Source of the DNA: Marinobacter nauticus
Lineage (GTDB): Bacteria > Pseudomonadota > Gammaproteobacteria > Enterobacterales > Shewanellaceae
Direction: 5' to 3'
Assembly (NCBI RefSeq): GCF_019801015.1
Contig: NZ_JAHVJZ010000002.1
Span: 1 to 40,329 of the forward strand
Length of the DNA stretch: 40,329 nt
Positions 1-8,601 of the stretch are shown here, in pieces. The position numbers were made by a program, and so were the translations under genes. The notes under the pieces are model-generated. The model was not told the origin of the DNA. It saw only the letters and a list, made by a program, of their open reading frames with translations, and searched no databases. Every line of letters begins with the position of its first letter. Positions within the stretch are counted from its first letter, which is position 1.

Positions 1-299
1 CCTCCGGCGCAGCGAAAGCCCCTCGCTCCCACTCCTTCCCATTTCGGCACCGGCCAGACTCGCTTCCATGCTCGGCTGGCCGCTCGAGCCTTCCCTGGCT
101 CTCGGCCTCATTCCCAGTCCTTCCCGCTCGGCGCTGCGAGTCGGCGCACGTGGACGGCTTTCGCCGTGAAGGTCTGGTGCATGCCTCTCCTTTTTTGTGC
201 ACCGGCTTTCAATCCGTCTCGTCTCTTAGCAGTACTCTTCGGGCAAAGCCCAGAGCAAGCGATCACCACCTCCATAGGAGGTGGTTTAGGGATGACAAC
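1..299. other. Unassigned leading region, pyrimidine-rich on the + strand
   Basis: No recognisable gene. Positions 1-130 are C/T-rich on the + strand and carry repeated TTCCC-type words. A perfect 9-bp inverted repeat (ACCACCTCC, loop ATA, GGAGGTGGT) lies at 265-285 without a T-run. A 24-codon minus-strand frame (182 down to 108) has a good AAGGAG Shine-Dalgarno sequence but no recognisable product; it is not called as a gene. Some frames stay open, but their translations are low-complexity Pro/Ser/Arg-rich and look non-coding. Confidence 0.4.
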
Positions 300-328
300 A
301 AAAAGGGCACCCGAAGGTGCCCTTTTTT
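300..328. terminator. Bidirectional intrinsic terminator after rluB
   Basis: Stem GGGCACC (305-311), loop CGAA, GGTGCCC (316-322), with TTTTTT at 323-328 and AAAAA at 300-304. The flanking A and T tracts let it act on both strands. It lies just past the rluB stop on the minus strand. Confidence 0.85.
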
Positions 329-340
329 GTGCCTTGTCGC

Positions 341-1216
341 TCAGCCCTTGTTGGGGCGGCCTTTGGCCGGACGGGCGCGGTGCTTGTGCACGGCGCGACG
401 GATCTTACCGGCTTTCAGGGTTTTCTGACGACGGGCGCCCAGTTTGTCCTGAGCCAGCAGTGTGCGGGACTCGCGGTCCAGACCCACCAGATCACGCAGG
501 TAGTTGACCTGTTCCAGCGGCAGCTCAACCCAGCCACCACGAGGCAGACCTTTCGGCAGGGTGATGTCGCCGTAGCGGATACGCATCAGGCGGCTCACCT
601 GAACTTCCTGGCTTTCCCACAGACGACGAACCTCGCGGTTACGGCCTTCGCTCAGCACACCGTGATACCAGGTGTTGAGACCTTCACCACCGGCCGGAAC
701 CAGGCGCTTGAACTGGGCGGTGCCGTCTTCCAGCTCCACACCGGTGCGCAGGTTCTTGAGCATATCCTCGGTCACTTCACCGAATACGCGGATGGCGTAC
801 TCACGCTCCACTTCCTGAGAGGGGTGCATCAGGCGGTTGGCCAGTTCACCGTCAGTGGTGAACAGCAGCAGACCGGAGGTGTTGATGTCGAGTCGGCCTA
901 CGGCCACCCAGCGGCTGTCGCGAACCCGGGGCAGACGGTCGAATACGGTCGGGCGGCCCTGCGGGTCGGAACGGGAGCACAGCTCGCCTTCCGGCTTGTA
1001 GTACGCCAGTACCCGGCAGATCACTTCCTCTTCCCCTTTCAGGGAGACCATCTGGCCATCAATGCGCACTTTCAGGTCGGCGCGACCGTCAATCCGGTCA
1101 CCCAGCTTGGCCACCTGGCCATCGACGCTGACGCGCCCTGCGGCGATCATGGCCTCGATCTCACGACGGGAGCCATGGCCGGCACGGGCCAATACTTTCT
1201 GTAACTTTTCGCTCAT
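341..1216 (-). CDS. rluB: 23S rRNA pseudouridine synthase RluB
   Basis: Isomerises a uridine in helix 89/90 of 23S rRNA (U2605 in E. coli) to pseudouridine. The 291-residue protein has an N-terminal S4 RNA-binding domain (about residues 2-60, starting [12 protein letters not shown]) and then a RsuA/RluB/E/F catalytic domain. The catalytic motif [17 protein letters not shown] places the nucleophilic Asp at residue 110, the position known for E. coli RluB. The C-terminus is a basic tail rich in Lys/Arg, usual for RluB. The gene lies 11 bp downstream of scpB in the order scpA-scpB-rluB, which is widespread in gammaproteobacteria. RluB rather than RluE/F is chosen from the basic tail and this context. 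Confidence 0.93.
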   Translation of the reverse strand: MSEKLQKVLARAGHGSRREIEAMIAAGRVSVDGQVAKLGDRIDGRADLKVRIDGQMVSLKGEEEVICRVLAYYKPEGELCSRSDPQGRPTVFDRLPRVRDSRWVAVGRLDINTSGLLLFTTDGELANRLMHPSQEVEREYAIRVFGEVTEDMLKNLRTGVELEDGTAQFKRLVPAGGEGLNTWYHGVLSEGRNREVRRLWESQEVQVSRLMRIRYGDITLPKGLPRGGWVELPLEQVNYLRDLVGLDRESRTLLAQDKLGARRQKTLKAGKIRRAVHKHRARPAKGRPNKG

Positions 1217-1227
1217 TCAGATCTTCT

Positions 1228-1812
1228 TTAATGTACTTGTGGTTCAGCCTCAATCTGACCGGCGCTTAAGAGGGCATCGAGTGCGCCCTCTTCATCCAGC
1301 TGCGGCAGACTGGCCAGGCTGTCCAAACAAAAGTAGTGCAAAAACGCATCGGTGGTCGCATAGAGGGCGGGCCGTCCCGGCACTTCCTTATGACCAACCA
1401 CCTTGATCCAACCCCTGTCCTGCAGGGTCCTCATAATATTGGCACTGATCGACACCCCTCGAACCTTTTCAATCTGGCCGCGGGTAATGGGCTGGCGATA
1501 GGCGATCAACGCCAGCGTCTCCAGCAGTGCCCGGGAGTAGCGAGGCGCACGCTCCTCCCACAGGTTGCCCAAAAAGGGACTTAAACTTTCCAGCGTCTGG
1601 AATCGGTAACCGCCACCGACCCTGACCAACTGAATGCCCCGGGGCCGATAATCCAGCTCAAGTTCATCCAGTGTTTCATTGATCCGTCCGATGGACACGG
1701 CAAATCCGGCCAGCACCGAGTCTTTCAGACCACGGGCGGTCATCGGTGCATCCGCCACAAACAGGGCGGCTTCAATCAACTGCTTTAGCTGTTCGTCGCT
1801 GATCCGTTTCAT
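1228..1812 (-). CDS. scpB: Segregation and condensation protein ScpB
   Basis: Non-SMC subunit that, with ScpA, forms the kleisin complex bridging SMC heads for chromosome condensation and segregation. The 194 residues contain the paired winged-helix domains of the family, with recognisable stretches EAALFVADAPMTARGL near the N-terminus and ALLETLALIAYRQPITRGQIEKVRG in the middle. Its ATG overlaps the scpA stop by 4 nt (ATGA), so the two are translationally coupled, fitting an obligate complex. Length is normal for the family. Confidence 0.92.
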   Translation of the reverse strand: MKRISDEQLKQLIEAALFVADAPMTARGLKDSVLAGFAVSIGRINETLDELELDYRPRGIQLVRVGGGYRFQTLESLSPFLGNLWEERAPRYSRALLETLALIAYRQPITRGQIEKVRGVSISANIMRTLQDRGWIKVVGHKEVPGRPALYATTDAFLHYFCLDSLASLPQLDEEGALDALLSAGQIEAEPQVH

Positions 1813-2609
1813 GCTCGTGCCCTGACGTGGATCTGGCTGCCTGGCGCCGCCTGTTGCAGCTCAATCAGCTGCTCTTTGGTCAATTCCAGAATCGCCAGAA
1901 AACTCACCACTACGCCAGCCCGTCCCTCTTCCGGCTCGAACAGTGCCTGAAAAGGCGTAAACGACTCGGTGGTCAGCAGATCCAGGATCCGGCTCATCCG
2001 CTCCCGGGTAGAGAGCACTTCCCGCTCAATCTGGTGATGCTCAAAATACTCGGTGCGCTGAAGCACACTTCGCAACGCCCCCAGCAGTTCATCCAGAGAC
2101 ACCTCTGGCGGCACCACAGCAGGCACCAGATCGGCGGCTTTCTGCGCCTTGGCGCGCCAGAAATCCCGCTCTTCGCGGGGGCGGTCGTCCAGCTCCGAGG
2201 CGGCGTTTTTGATCACCTCATACGCCTGCAACTGCTTGATCAGCAGGGCACGAGGGTCTTCCTCCTCTTCCCCCTCCTCCAGTTGCCTGGGGAGCAGCAA
2301 GCGGGATTTGATCTCCGCCAGCGTCGCCGCCATCACCAGATACTCCGCCGCCAGCTCAAACTTCATGGTTTCCATCAGTGCGATGTAGTCCATGTACTGC
2401 TGGGTGATCTTCACCACCGGCAGGTCGAGAATGTCGAGTTTCTGTTTTCGGATCAGGTAGAGCAGCAGGTCCAGCGGACCTTCAAACGCCTCGAGAATGA
2501 CCTCAAGGGCCTCCGGCGGGATGAACAGATCCGCCGGCCACTGAGTGACCGGTTCACCCCGGACCACCGCAAGGGGTAATGGCTGTTGGATCTGTGGCGA
2601 AGCGTCCAT
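1809..2609 (-). CDS. scpA: Segregation and condensation protein ScpA (kleisin)
   Basis: Kleisin subunit that links the two ATPase heads of SMC. The 266 residues show the family signature FEGPLDLLLYLIRKQKLDILD (about residues 43-63) and the AAEYLVMAATLAEIKSRLLLP helix that contacts SMC. An acidic run (EEGEEEED) separates the N-terminal SMC-binding part from the C-terminal winged helix. The first gene of the minus-strand scpA-scpB-rluB cluster, it is separated from yciO by 58 bp. Some gammaproteobacteria use MukBEF instead; an SMC partner is not in this window. Confidence 0.92.
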   Translation of the reverse strand: MDASPQIQQPLPLAVVRGEPVTQWPADLFIPPEALEVILEAFEGPLDLLLYLIRKQKLDILDLPVVKITQQYMDYIALMETMKFELAAEYLVMAATLAEIKSRLLLPRQLEEGEEEEDPRALLIKQLQAYEVIKNAASELDDRPREERDFWRAKAQKAADLVPAVVPPEVSLDELLGALRSVLQRTEYFEHHQIEREVLSTRERMSRILDLLTTESFTPFQALFEPEEGRAGVVVSFLAILELTKEQLIELQQAAPGSQIHVRARA

Positions 2610-2667
2610 TCACGTCCCGAAGAAAAAACACGCCATTATACGCAAGGGCAGCGGCGCTTGTCAGTGA

Positions 2668-3288
2668 TTATTCGAACGGCGCGGGATCGCCGGCACCGAC
2701 GCGAACCACTTCCCCGTCCCCTTCGGAGAAATCCACCACCGTGGTGGGGTTTTCGCCCAGAAAACCGCCGTGCATGATCAGATCGACCTGGTGCTCCAGC
2801 TTATCGCGGATCTCATCCGGGTCAGACTCCGCCAGCGTCTCTCCGGGCAGAATCAGCGAGGTGGACATCAGCGGTTCACCGAGCGCTTCCAGCAGCGCCA
2901 GGGCGATCGCATTGTCCGGCACACGGATACCGATGGTCTTGCGCTTGGCGTTGATCAACCGGCGCGGCACCTCTTTGGTGCCCTTGAAAATAAAGGTGTA
3001 AGGACCAGGGGTGTTGTTCTTGAGCAAACGGAACGCGGCATTGTCCACCCGGGCGTACAGCGACAGCTCAGAGAGGTCACGGCACATCAGGGTAAAGTTG
3101 TGGTTCTCGTTGAGCCGGCGAATGCGGCAGATCCGCTCCAGCGCCGACTTGTCGCCAATGTGGCAACCCAGTGCATAGCCAGAGTCGGTCGGGTACACGA
3201 TCACCCCACCCTTATGGATCATCGCAACCGCCTGATTGATCAGGCGGGACTGGGGATTTTCCGGGTGAACATAGAAAAATTGGCTCAT
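2668..3288 (-). CDS. yciO: YciO family protein (Sua5/YrdC-like)
   Basis: Member of the YrdC/Sua5 fold, whose studied members make threonylcarbamoyl-AMP for tRNA t6A modification. YciO itself is a paralogue whose physiological substrate is not settled. The 206 residues carry the nucleotide-binding signature YPTDSGYALGCHIGDK (about residues 32-47), a downstream IRRLNENHNFTLMCRD segment, and the KRKTIGIRVPDN motif. It lies 9 bp downstream of rnm on the same strand. The order yciO-rnm divergent from trp is the same as in E. coli. YrdC itself is less likely given this context and the DSGYALGC variant. Confidence 0.88.
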   Translation of the reverse strand: MSQFFYVHPENPQSRLINQAVAMIHKGGVIVYPTDSGYALGCHIGDKSALERICRIRRLNENHNFTLMCRDLSELSLYARVDNAAFRLLKNNTPGPYTFIFKGTKEVPRRLINAKRKTIGIRVPDNAIALALLEALGEPLMSTSLILPGETLAESDPDEIRDKLEHQVDLIMHGGFLGENPTTVVDFSEGDGEVVRVGAGDPAPFE

Positions 3289-3297
3289 AGCACGTCC

Positions 3298-4125
3298 TTA
3301 TACCCAGCCGAAGTGGTGCCAGACTCCGGGTAATTCCGGGCGATGCAGGCCCCGGCCCAGTTCTATCCAGCGCCCTGGCTGGTGAAAATCGGAGCCGGCG
3401 GAAATCAGCAACTGATGCTCCTCCGCCAGACTCAGCAGAAAGCGGCGTTGGTCCGGTGACTGCTGGCTACCCAGCGCTTCCATCGCCATGCCATCCGCCG
3501 CTTGAAACTCATTGAGTAATTTACGCAACCACTTGTTGGAAAGCGAGTATTTCCCGGGATGGGCCAGTACCGAAACGCCACCAGCCTGATGGATCACTTC
3601 CACCGCCTCGGCGATGCTGCACCACTGGGTGGCCACGTACGCGCTCTGACCCTTGCCCAGGTATTTGTCGAAAGCGGCCTGAGGCTGATTGACCACGCCC
3701 CGCTCCACCAACACCCGGGCAAAATGACCGCGACCCACAATGCCGCCGCCCGCCTTGGCTTTGGCGGCGTCGTAAGCGCCCTCAATGCGCCGCTTGGCCA
3801 GCTTTTCACCGATGGCCACGGCGCGGGCTTCCCGGCTGGCTTGCTGGGTCGTCAGAAGTGCCGTCATCGCCGGATGCGCCGGGTCAAAACCCAGCCCGAC
3901 GATGTGGATCTCAAACCCCTGCCATCGGGTTGAGATCTCGACGCCACTGATCAGCTGCACACCGGAGTCTTTCGCGGCAGCGCTTGCTTCCGGTAAGCCA
4001 TCGGTGGTGTCGTGGTCGGTGATCGCCAGAATCGCCACCTGTTGCAGGGCGGCCCGGGTAACCAGTTCAGTGGGCGTCAGAGTGCCATCGGAAGCGGTAG
4101 TGTGGCAGTGCAGATCGATTTTCAT
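3298..4125 (-). CDS. rnm: RNase AM (Rnm/YciV), PHP-domain 5'-3' exonuclease
   Basis: PHP-family metal-dependent phosphoesterase. In E. coli it is a 5'-3' exoribonuclease that trims rRNA and small RNA 5' ends; it also hydrolyses 3',5'-nucleotide bisphosphates. It was formerly called TrpH because it adjoins the trp operon. The start chosen at 4125 gives MKIDLHCHTTASDG, which puts the metal-binding HCH motif at its usual N-terminal place. AAAGGA lies just upstream, so the 16-residue upstream extension is rejected. Further metal ligands are seen in ITDHDTTDG, LAHPGKYS and SAGSDFHQPGRW. The encoded protein has 275 residues. Confidence 0.9.
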   Translation of the reverse strand: MKIDLHCHTTASDGTLTPTELVTRAALQQVAILAITDHDTTDGLPEASAAAKDSGVQLISGVEISTRWQGFEIHIVGLGFDPAHPAMTALLTTQQASREARAVAIGEKLAKRRIEGAYDAAKAKAGGGIVGRGHFARVLVERGVVNQPQAAFDKYLGKGQSAYVATQWCSIAEAVEVIHQAGGVSVLAHPGKYSLSNKWLRKLLNEFQAADGMAMEALGSQQSPDQRRFLLSLAEEHQLLISAGSDFHQPGRWIELGRGLHRPELPGVWHHFGWV

Positions 4126-4197
4126 GAGGTTCCTTTGCTGTCTGCGCGCCATTGTACTGCACTGACGGCGCAATTACCTGCTGGCGAAAATTCACCC

Positions 4198-4275
4198 TTG
4201 ACACCCGGGGGCGGGGATCGGTAGCCTTGCGGTGTAAAGTCAAAACGTCAATTTTCTGGTACAGGTTTACACCGA
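4198..4275 (+). promoter_or_regulatory. Candidate aro-trp promoter region with a TyrR-like box
   Basis: TTGACA at 4198-4203 is a perfect -35 hexamer, but no convincing -10 lies 16-18 bp downstream (best is TAGCCT). TGTAAAGTCAAAACGTCA at 4233-4250 matches TyrR consensus TGTAAA-N6-TTTACA fully on the left and at the essential C and last A on the right. A second TTTACA half-site lies at 4266-4271, making an inverted GTGTAAA/TTTACAC pair (4232-4238 and 4266-4272). I see no CTAG-type TrpR operator. Confidence 0.35.
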
Positions 4276-4329
4276 ATGTTTATTCGTCAGTTCAACAACA
4301 TCGCATGGTGGTGGCACTCCCGAACATAG
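4276..4329 (+). CDS. trpL: trp operon leader peptide TrpL
   Basis: A 17-residue peptide, MFIRQFNNIAWWWHSRT, ending in TAG at 4327-4329. Three consecutive Trp codons (TGG at 4306-4314) make it a tryptophan sensor: ribosomes stall there when charged tRNA-Trp is scarce. AGGT lies about 10 nt upstream as a weak ribosome binding site. It is followed by mutually exclusive RNA hairpins and an intrinsic terminator before the DAHP synthase gene, as in the classical trp attenuator. Confidence 0.93.
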   Translation: MFIRQFNNIAWWWHSRT

Positions 4330-4410
4330 CGGGGGTACGTTGAGCTGTACCTGAAGAAAACACACTGAATTTCTTAAAACCCGCTTTCGACCATCGAAAG
4401 CGGGTTTTTT
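4316..4410 (+). promoter_or_regulatory. trp attenuator (alternative hairpins and terminator)
   Basis: Segment 1 (ACTCCCG, 4316-4322) pairs with segment 2 (CGGGGGT, 4330-4336). Segment 2 as CGAA-CAT-AGCGGG (4321-4333) can instead pair with segment 3 (CCCGCTTTCG, 4380-4389), leaving a 3-nt bulge: the antiterminator. Segments 3 and 4 form the terminator: CCCGCTTTCGA (4380-4390), loop CCA, TCGAAAGCGGG (4394-4404), T6 (4405-4410). A further small hairpin, GGTAC/GTACC, lies at 4334-4351. A ribosome stalled on the Trp codons would open segment 1:2 and permit readthrough; one at the stop codon would cover segment 2 and allow termination. Confidence 0.9.
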
Positions 4411-4431
4411 CATATCTGGGGAACGTGAAGC

Positions 4432-5445
4432 ATGATCATCATCTTGAAACCCGGCATCAGCGAGCAGGATGCCAAGGAACTGGTCAATAAGATTGAGTCG
4501 ACCGGCCTGAAGCCGCTCTATATGCCGGGTGTTGAGCGCACCGTACTGGGCGCCATCGGTGATGAGCGTGTGCTGCAGTCCCTGCGCCTGGACAGTGACC
4601 CGCGCGTTGATGAGATCAAGCCGATTCTCTCCAAGTACAAACTGGTATCCCGGGAACTGAACCCGGTGGACAGCCACGTGATGCTGGGGCAGCACCTGGT
4701 GGGTGGCGGCCGCTTCACCGTGATTGCCGGCCCCTGTGGTGTCGAAAGCCGGGATCAGCTGCTGAGCGTAGCGGAAATGGTCAAAGGGCATCCGGTTGCC
4801 GCCCTGCGCGGCGGCGCTTTCAAACCCCGCACCAGCCCCTACAGTTTCCAGGGACTGGGTGAAGAGGGCCTGAAACTGCTGAAAGAGGCCAATGAGCAAA
4901 CCGGCCTGCCCACGGTATCCGAAGTGGTCGACGCCGCCGATGCCGAGCTGATGGCCCGCTACGTAGACTGCCTGCAGATCGGCGCCCGCAATATGCAGAA
5001 CTTCCGTCTGCTGGAAGCGGTGGGCAAGCTGGGACTGCCGGTGCTGCTTAAGCGCGGCATGAGCGCCACCATCGAGGAGCTGCTGCTGGCCGCGGAATAC
5101 ATCGTCAACGCCGGCAACCCTAACGTGATTCTGTGCGAACGCGGCATCCGTACCTTTGAGACCGCCACCCGCAACACCCTCGACCTGAACGCCGTCGCCT
5201 ACCTGAAACGCAAAACCCACCTCCCGGTTCTGGTGGACCCCAGCCACGGCACCGGGGTTCGGGAGCTGATCGCCCCGCTCTCCTACGCCAGCGCCGCCGT
5301 TGGCGCCGATGGCATCATCGTCGAAGCCCATCTGAATCCGGCCGAAGCGCTGTCCGATGGTCATCAGGCATTGAATGCAGAGCAATTTGGTGATCTGATT
5401 ACCGGTCTGCGACCCTTTGTTGAAGCGGCAGGCAAGACCTTATGA
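4432..5445 (+). CDS. aroF: 3-deoxy-7-phosphoheptulonate (DAHP) synthase, type I-beta, in the trp operon
   Basis: Condenses phosphoenolpyruvate and erythrose 4-phosphate to DAHP, the first step of aromatic biosynthesis. The 337-residue protein has an N-terminal ferredoxin-like regulatory domain (about residues 1-75, starting MIIILKPGISEQDAKELV) followed by the TIM barrel. Active-site motifs are AGPCGVES, RGGAFKPRTSPYSFQG, QIGARNMQNF, LKRGM and DPSHGTG. This is the COG2876 I-beta class (often named aroF in annotations), not the I-alpha class of E. coli AroF/G/H. As first gene behind trpL it would be throttled by tryptophan. GGGGAA lies 8 nt upstream; its stop overlaps the trpE start (ATGA). In relatives the ferredoxin-like domain binds aromatic amino acids; the ligand here is unknown. 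Confidence 0.9.
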   Translation: MIIILKPGISEQDAKELVNKIESTGLKPLYMPGVERTVLGAIGDERVLQSLRLDSDPRVDEIKPILSKYKLVSRELNPVDSHVMLGQHLVGGGRFTVIAGPCGVESRDQLLSVAEMVKGHPVAALRGGAFKPRTSPYSFQGLGEEGLKLLKEANEQTGLPTVSEVVDAADAELMARYVDCLQIGARNMQNFRLLEAVGKLGLPVLLKRGMSATIEELLLAAEYIVNAGNPNVILCERGIRTFETATRNTLDLNAVAYLKRKTHLPVLVDPSHGTGVRELIAPLSYASAAVGADGIIVEAHLNPAEALSDGHQALNAEQFGDLITGLRPFVEAAGKTL

Positions 5446-6998
5446 ATCTCTCCCTGAACCCGGGCCAGTCCCGTACCCTGACCACCGCGGCTCGCTACAG
5501 CAGCGAGCCGGCCGAGGTGTTTCAGGCCCTGTGCGACGAGCGTCCCCACACGCTGCTGCTGGAGTCCGCCGAAATTGACTCCAAAGCCGACCTGAAAAGT
5601 CTGCTGTTGGTCGACGCCGCGCTGGAATTGCGCTGTGTGGGCCGCACCGTGACCCTGACCGCCCTGTCGGTCAACGGCGAACAACTGCTGCCCTTTCTGG
5701 CGGGCCAACTCTCCGGGTTCTCGCCCCGGCAAAGCGGCAAGACACTGACCGTGGCGCTGCCGATCCTGCCCTCCGGCATGGATGAGGACGCCCGTCTCAA
5801 AGCGCCCTCTCCGCTGACCGTATTGCGCACGGTGCAGCAGTCCATTGACAGCGATGACGCACTGGCGGAATCGGTGCTGCTGGGTGGTGCCTTTGCCTTT
5901 GACCTGGTGGCCAGCGTCGAGCCGCTGCCGGCGGTCACTGATGGTGCCAATGTCTGCCCGGATTACCTGTTCTACCTGTCTGAAACCGCTTTGGTGCTGG
6001 ACCACCAGGCCCGCACTGCCCGCCTGATTGGTGCCGTGTTCGGCGGTGACAAGGCGGAAGCGCTGGCCAACGACAAACGTCAGCGCCTGGCGGCTCTGGT
6101 CAACCGGCTGGAACAGCCCCTGGCGCCTCTGCCCAAGGAGACGCCCGAGGCGCGGACGGTCGAGGTGAACCAGAGTGATGAAGCGTTCTGCGCCATCGTT
6201 GAAGACCTCAAGGAACATGTCCGCGCCGGCGACATCTTCCAGGTGGTTCCCGCCCGCCGCTTCTCTCTGCCCTGCCCCTCGCCCCTGGCCGCCTATGGCC
6301 GACTCCGCCAGCTCAATCCCAGCCCCTACATGTTCTTTATGCGTGCCGACGCCTTCACCCTGTTTGGCGCGTCCCCGGAAAGTGCCCTGAAATACGACCG
6401 CCTCACCAATCAGGTGGAGATCTACCCCATCGCAGGCACCCGTAAGCGCGGCAAGAAACCGGACGGCAGCATCGACCACGATCTGGACAGCCGCATTGAG
6501 CTGGGGCTGCGTCAGGACCAGAAAGAGCTGTCTGAGCACCTGATGCTGGTGGATCTGGCCCGCAACGACGTGGCCCGGATCAGCCAGCCGGGCACCCGTA
6601 AAGTGGCCGACCTGCTGAAAGTGGACCGCTACAGCCACGTCATGCACCTGGTATCCCGGGTGACCGGCCAGTTGCGGGAAGACCTGGACGCCCTGCACGC
6701 CTACCAGGCCTGCATGAACATGGGCACCCTGACCGGCGCCCCGAAAGTGAAAGCCGCGCAATTGCTGCGTCAGGCGGAAGGCGAACGTCGCGGCAGCTAC
6801 GGGGGCGCGGTAGGCTACCTCAATGGCCGCGGCGATATGGACACCTGCATCGTGATTCGCTCTGCCCTGGTGGCGGACGGCATCGCCCACGTTCAGGCCG
6901 GGGCCGGCGTGGTCTATGACTCCGATCCCCAATCGGAAGCGGACGAAACCCGAAACAAAGCTCAGGCCGTGCTGCGCGCCATTGGAGGTGAAGCATGA
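5442..6998 (+). CDS. trpE: Anthranilate synthase component I
   Basis: Converts chorismate plus ammonia (supplied by TrpG) to anthranilate. The 518 residues are normal for proteobacterial TrpE. The N-terminal LLES motif (about residues 39-42, within [11 protein letters not shown]) is the tryptophan feedback-binding element, so the enzyme should be tryptophan-inhibited. The chorismate-binding domain shows [42 protein letters not shown] and [12 protein letters not shown]. Its start overlaps the DAHP synthase stop by 4 nt and its stop overlaps the trpG start by 4 nt, implying coupled translation of the partners. Confidence 0.96.
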   Translation: MNLSLNPGQSRTLTTAARYSSEPAEVFQALCDERPHTLLLESAEIDSKADLKSLLLVDAALELRCVGRTVTLTALSVNGEQLLPFLAGQLSGFSPRQSGKTLTVALPILPSGMDEDARLKAPSPLTVLRTVQQSIDSDDALAESVLLGGAFAFDLVASVEPLPAVTDGANVCPDYLFYLSETALVLDHQARTARLIGAVFGGDKAEALANDKRQRLAALVNRLEQPLAPLPKETPEARTVEVNQSDEAFCAIVEDLKEHVRAGDIFQVVPARRFSLPCPSPLAAYGRLRQLNPSPYMFFMRADAFTLFGASPESALKYDRLTNQVEIYPIAGTRKRGKKPDGSIDHDLDSRIELGLRQDQKELSEHLMLVDLARNDVARISQPGTRKVADLLKVDRYSHVMHLVSRVTGQLREDLDALHAYQACMNMGTLTGAPKVKAAQLLRQAEGERRGSYGGAVGYLNGRGDMDTCIVIRSALVADGIAHVQAGAGVVYDSDPQSEADETRNKAQAVLRAIGGEA

Positions 6999-7591
6999 CC
7001 CCCGTGACCCTGCTGGATAACTTTGATTCCTTTACCTGGAACCTGGTGGACCAATTCCGCGCCAACGGCCATCCGGTCACCGTGTATCGCAACGACATAG
7101 ACCCCGACCGGCTCGCAGAGCAGCTGCTGAGTCAGGAGGAGCCTGGCGTACTGGTGCTGTCACCCGGCCCGGGCGCGCCCCACGAGGCGGGCTGCATGAT
7201 GGCACTGCTGGCCAAACTGGCGGGCAAATTGCCGATTCTCGGCATCTGTCTGGGCCATCAGGCCTTGATTGAGCATTACGGTGGCAAAGTGGGCCGCGCC
7301 GAGCAGGTGATGCACGGCAAAGCCAGCGCCATGCGCCACGACGGCTCTGCCCTGTTCGAGGGGATGCCGAATCCGCTGAGCGTGGCGCGCTACCATTCTC
7401 TGGTGGGCCAGGTGATCCCGGATTGCCTGCGCGTCCCGGCCGATGTGGACGGTATGACCATGGCCGTCATCCACCCGGAGCACCGTGCCGTGGGCTACCA
7501 GTTCCACCCCGAATCCATTTTGACCGAGCACGGCGCCACCCTGCTCAGTCGCACCCTTTCGCTTTTGACTGAGGATCGCCCCCTATGCTGA
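6995..7591 (+). CDS. trpG: Anthranilate synthase component II (glutamine amidotransferase)
   Basis: Class I glutamine amidotransferase that releases ammonia from glutamine for TrpE. The 198 residues contain the oxyanion motif LSPGPGAP and the nucleophile elbow GICLGHQ with Cys85. The triad is completed by His171 and Glu173 in YQFHPES. TrpG is a free-standing protein here, unlike the TrpGD fusion of E. coli. It overlaps trpE by 4 nt and trpD by 7 nt (ATGCTGA). Confidence 0.95.
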   Translation: MTPVTLLDNFDSFTWNLVDQFRANGHPVTVYRNDIDPDRLAEQLLSQEEPGVLVLSPGPGAPHEAGCMMALLAKLAGKLPILGICLGHQALIEHYGGKVGRAEQVMHGKASAMRHDGSALFEGMPNPLSVARYHSLVGQVIPDCLRVPADVDGMTMAVIHPEHRAVGYQFHPESILTEHGATLLSRTLSLLTEDRPLC

Positions 7592-8601
7592 CTCCGACCC
7601 AGAAATTGATGGCCCAGCTGTTTGACGGCCAACCCCTGAGCCGCGAGCAGGCCAAATCGCTGTTTGGCCACATTGTGGCCGGGGAAATCAGCGACGTTGA
7701 GCTGGCCTGTGTGCTTACCGCGATGAAGATGCGCGGTGAAAGCATCAGCGAAATTACCGGTGCGGCCGAAGCCCTGCGCGCTGCCGCCAAGCCCTTTCCC
7801 CGCCCGCAAGGGAACCTGATTGATATCGTCGGCACCGGCGGCGACGGCGCCAACACCATCAATATCTCCACCACCGCCACCTTTGTTGCCGCCGCCGCAG
7901 GCGCCAAAGTCGCCAAGCACGGCAGTCGCTCGGTGTCGTCCAAATCCGGCGCGTCGGACCTGCTCACTCAGTTTGGCGTCAACCTGACCATGAGCCCCGA
8001 GCAATCCGCCCAGTGCCTCGACAATCTGGGCGTAACCTTTCTGTTCGCCCCGCACTACCACGCTGGCATGCGTCACGCGGTACCGGTCCGTCAGGTGATG
8101 AAGAGCCGCACCCTGTTCAACCTGCTGGGCCCGCTGATCAATCCGGCCCGCCCTAACCAGATGCTGCTGGGGGTGTACGACGCCGCGCTGGTCCGCCCCA
8201 TTGCTGAAGTGCTTCAGTCACTGGGGGTTGAACGGGCACTGGTGGTGCATGGCTCCGGACTCGACGAACTGGCCATTCACGGCGATACCCTGGCGGTGGA
8301 ACTGAAAGACGGCGTTCTGACCGAGCAGCATTACACCCCGGCGGATCTGGGCATTGAGCAATACCCGCTCAGCGCCATCCGCGGAGGCGAACCGGAAGAG
8401 AACAAGGCGATCTCCGAAGCCCTGCTGGGCGGCGCAGGGACGCCGGCGCAACGTGCCGCCGTGGCGGTCAATGCCGGTGCCGCGCTCTACCTCGCCGACA
8501 AAGCGGACAGCATCAAAGCCGGTACCGCACTGGCACTGGCCACCATGGACAGCGGCAAAGCCCTGGAACTGTTGCAGCAGTTTGCGGAGGCCAGCCAATG
8601 A
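7585..8601 (+). CDS. trpD: Anthranilate phosphoribosyltransferase
   Basis: Transfers the phosphoribosyl group from PRPP to anthranilate. The 338-residue protein has the helical N-terminal domain and the PRPP-binding loop GTGGDG (residues 83-88). [17 protein letters not shown] follows from residue 111 and [17 protein letters not shown] lies near residue 180; all are typical of the family. Length matches free-standing TrpD. Start overlaps trpG by 7 nt and stop overlaps trpCF by 4 nt. Confidence 0.96.
   Translation: MLTPTQKLMAQLFDGQPLSREQAKSLFGHIVAGEISDVELACVLTAMKMRGESISEITGAAEALRAAAKPFPRPQGNLIDIVGTGGDGANTINISTTATFVAAAAGAKVAKHGSRSVSSKSGASDLLTQFGVNLTMSPEQSAQCLDNLGVTFLFAPHYHAGMRHAVPVRQVMKSRTLFNLLGPLINPARPNQMLLGVYDAALVRPIAEVLQSLGVERALVVHGSGLDELAIHGDTLAVELKDGVLTEQHYTPADLGIEQYPLSAIRGGEPEENKAISEALLGGAGTPAQRAAVAVNAGAALYLADKADSIKAGTALALATMDSGKALELLQQFAEASQ

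Noticed and set aside
4126-4173. N-terminal extension of rnm (16 residues)
   Set aside because: The conserved MKIDLHCHTTASDG opening and its ribosome binding site place the start at 4125.
5364-6932. Long minus-strand frame opposite trpE
   Set aside because: Shadow frame; trpE has all family motifs and the operon is continuous on the + strand.
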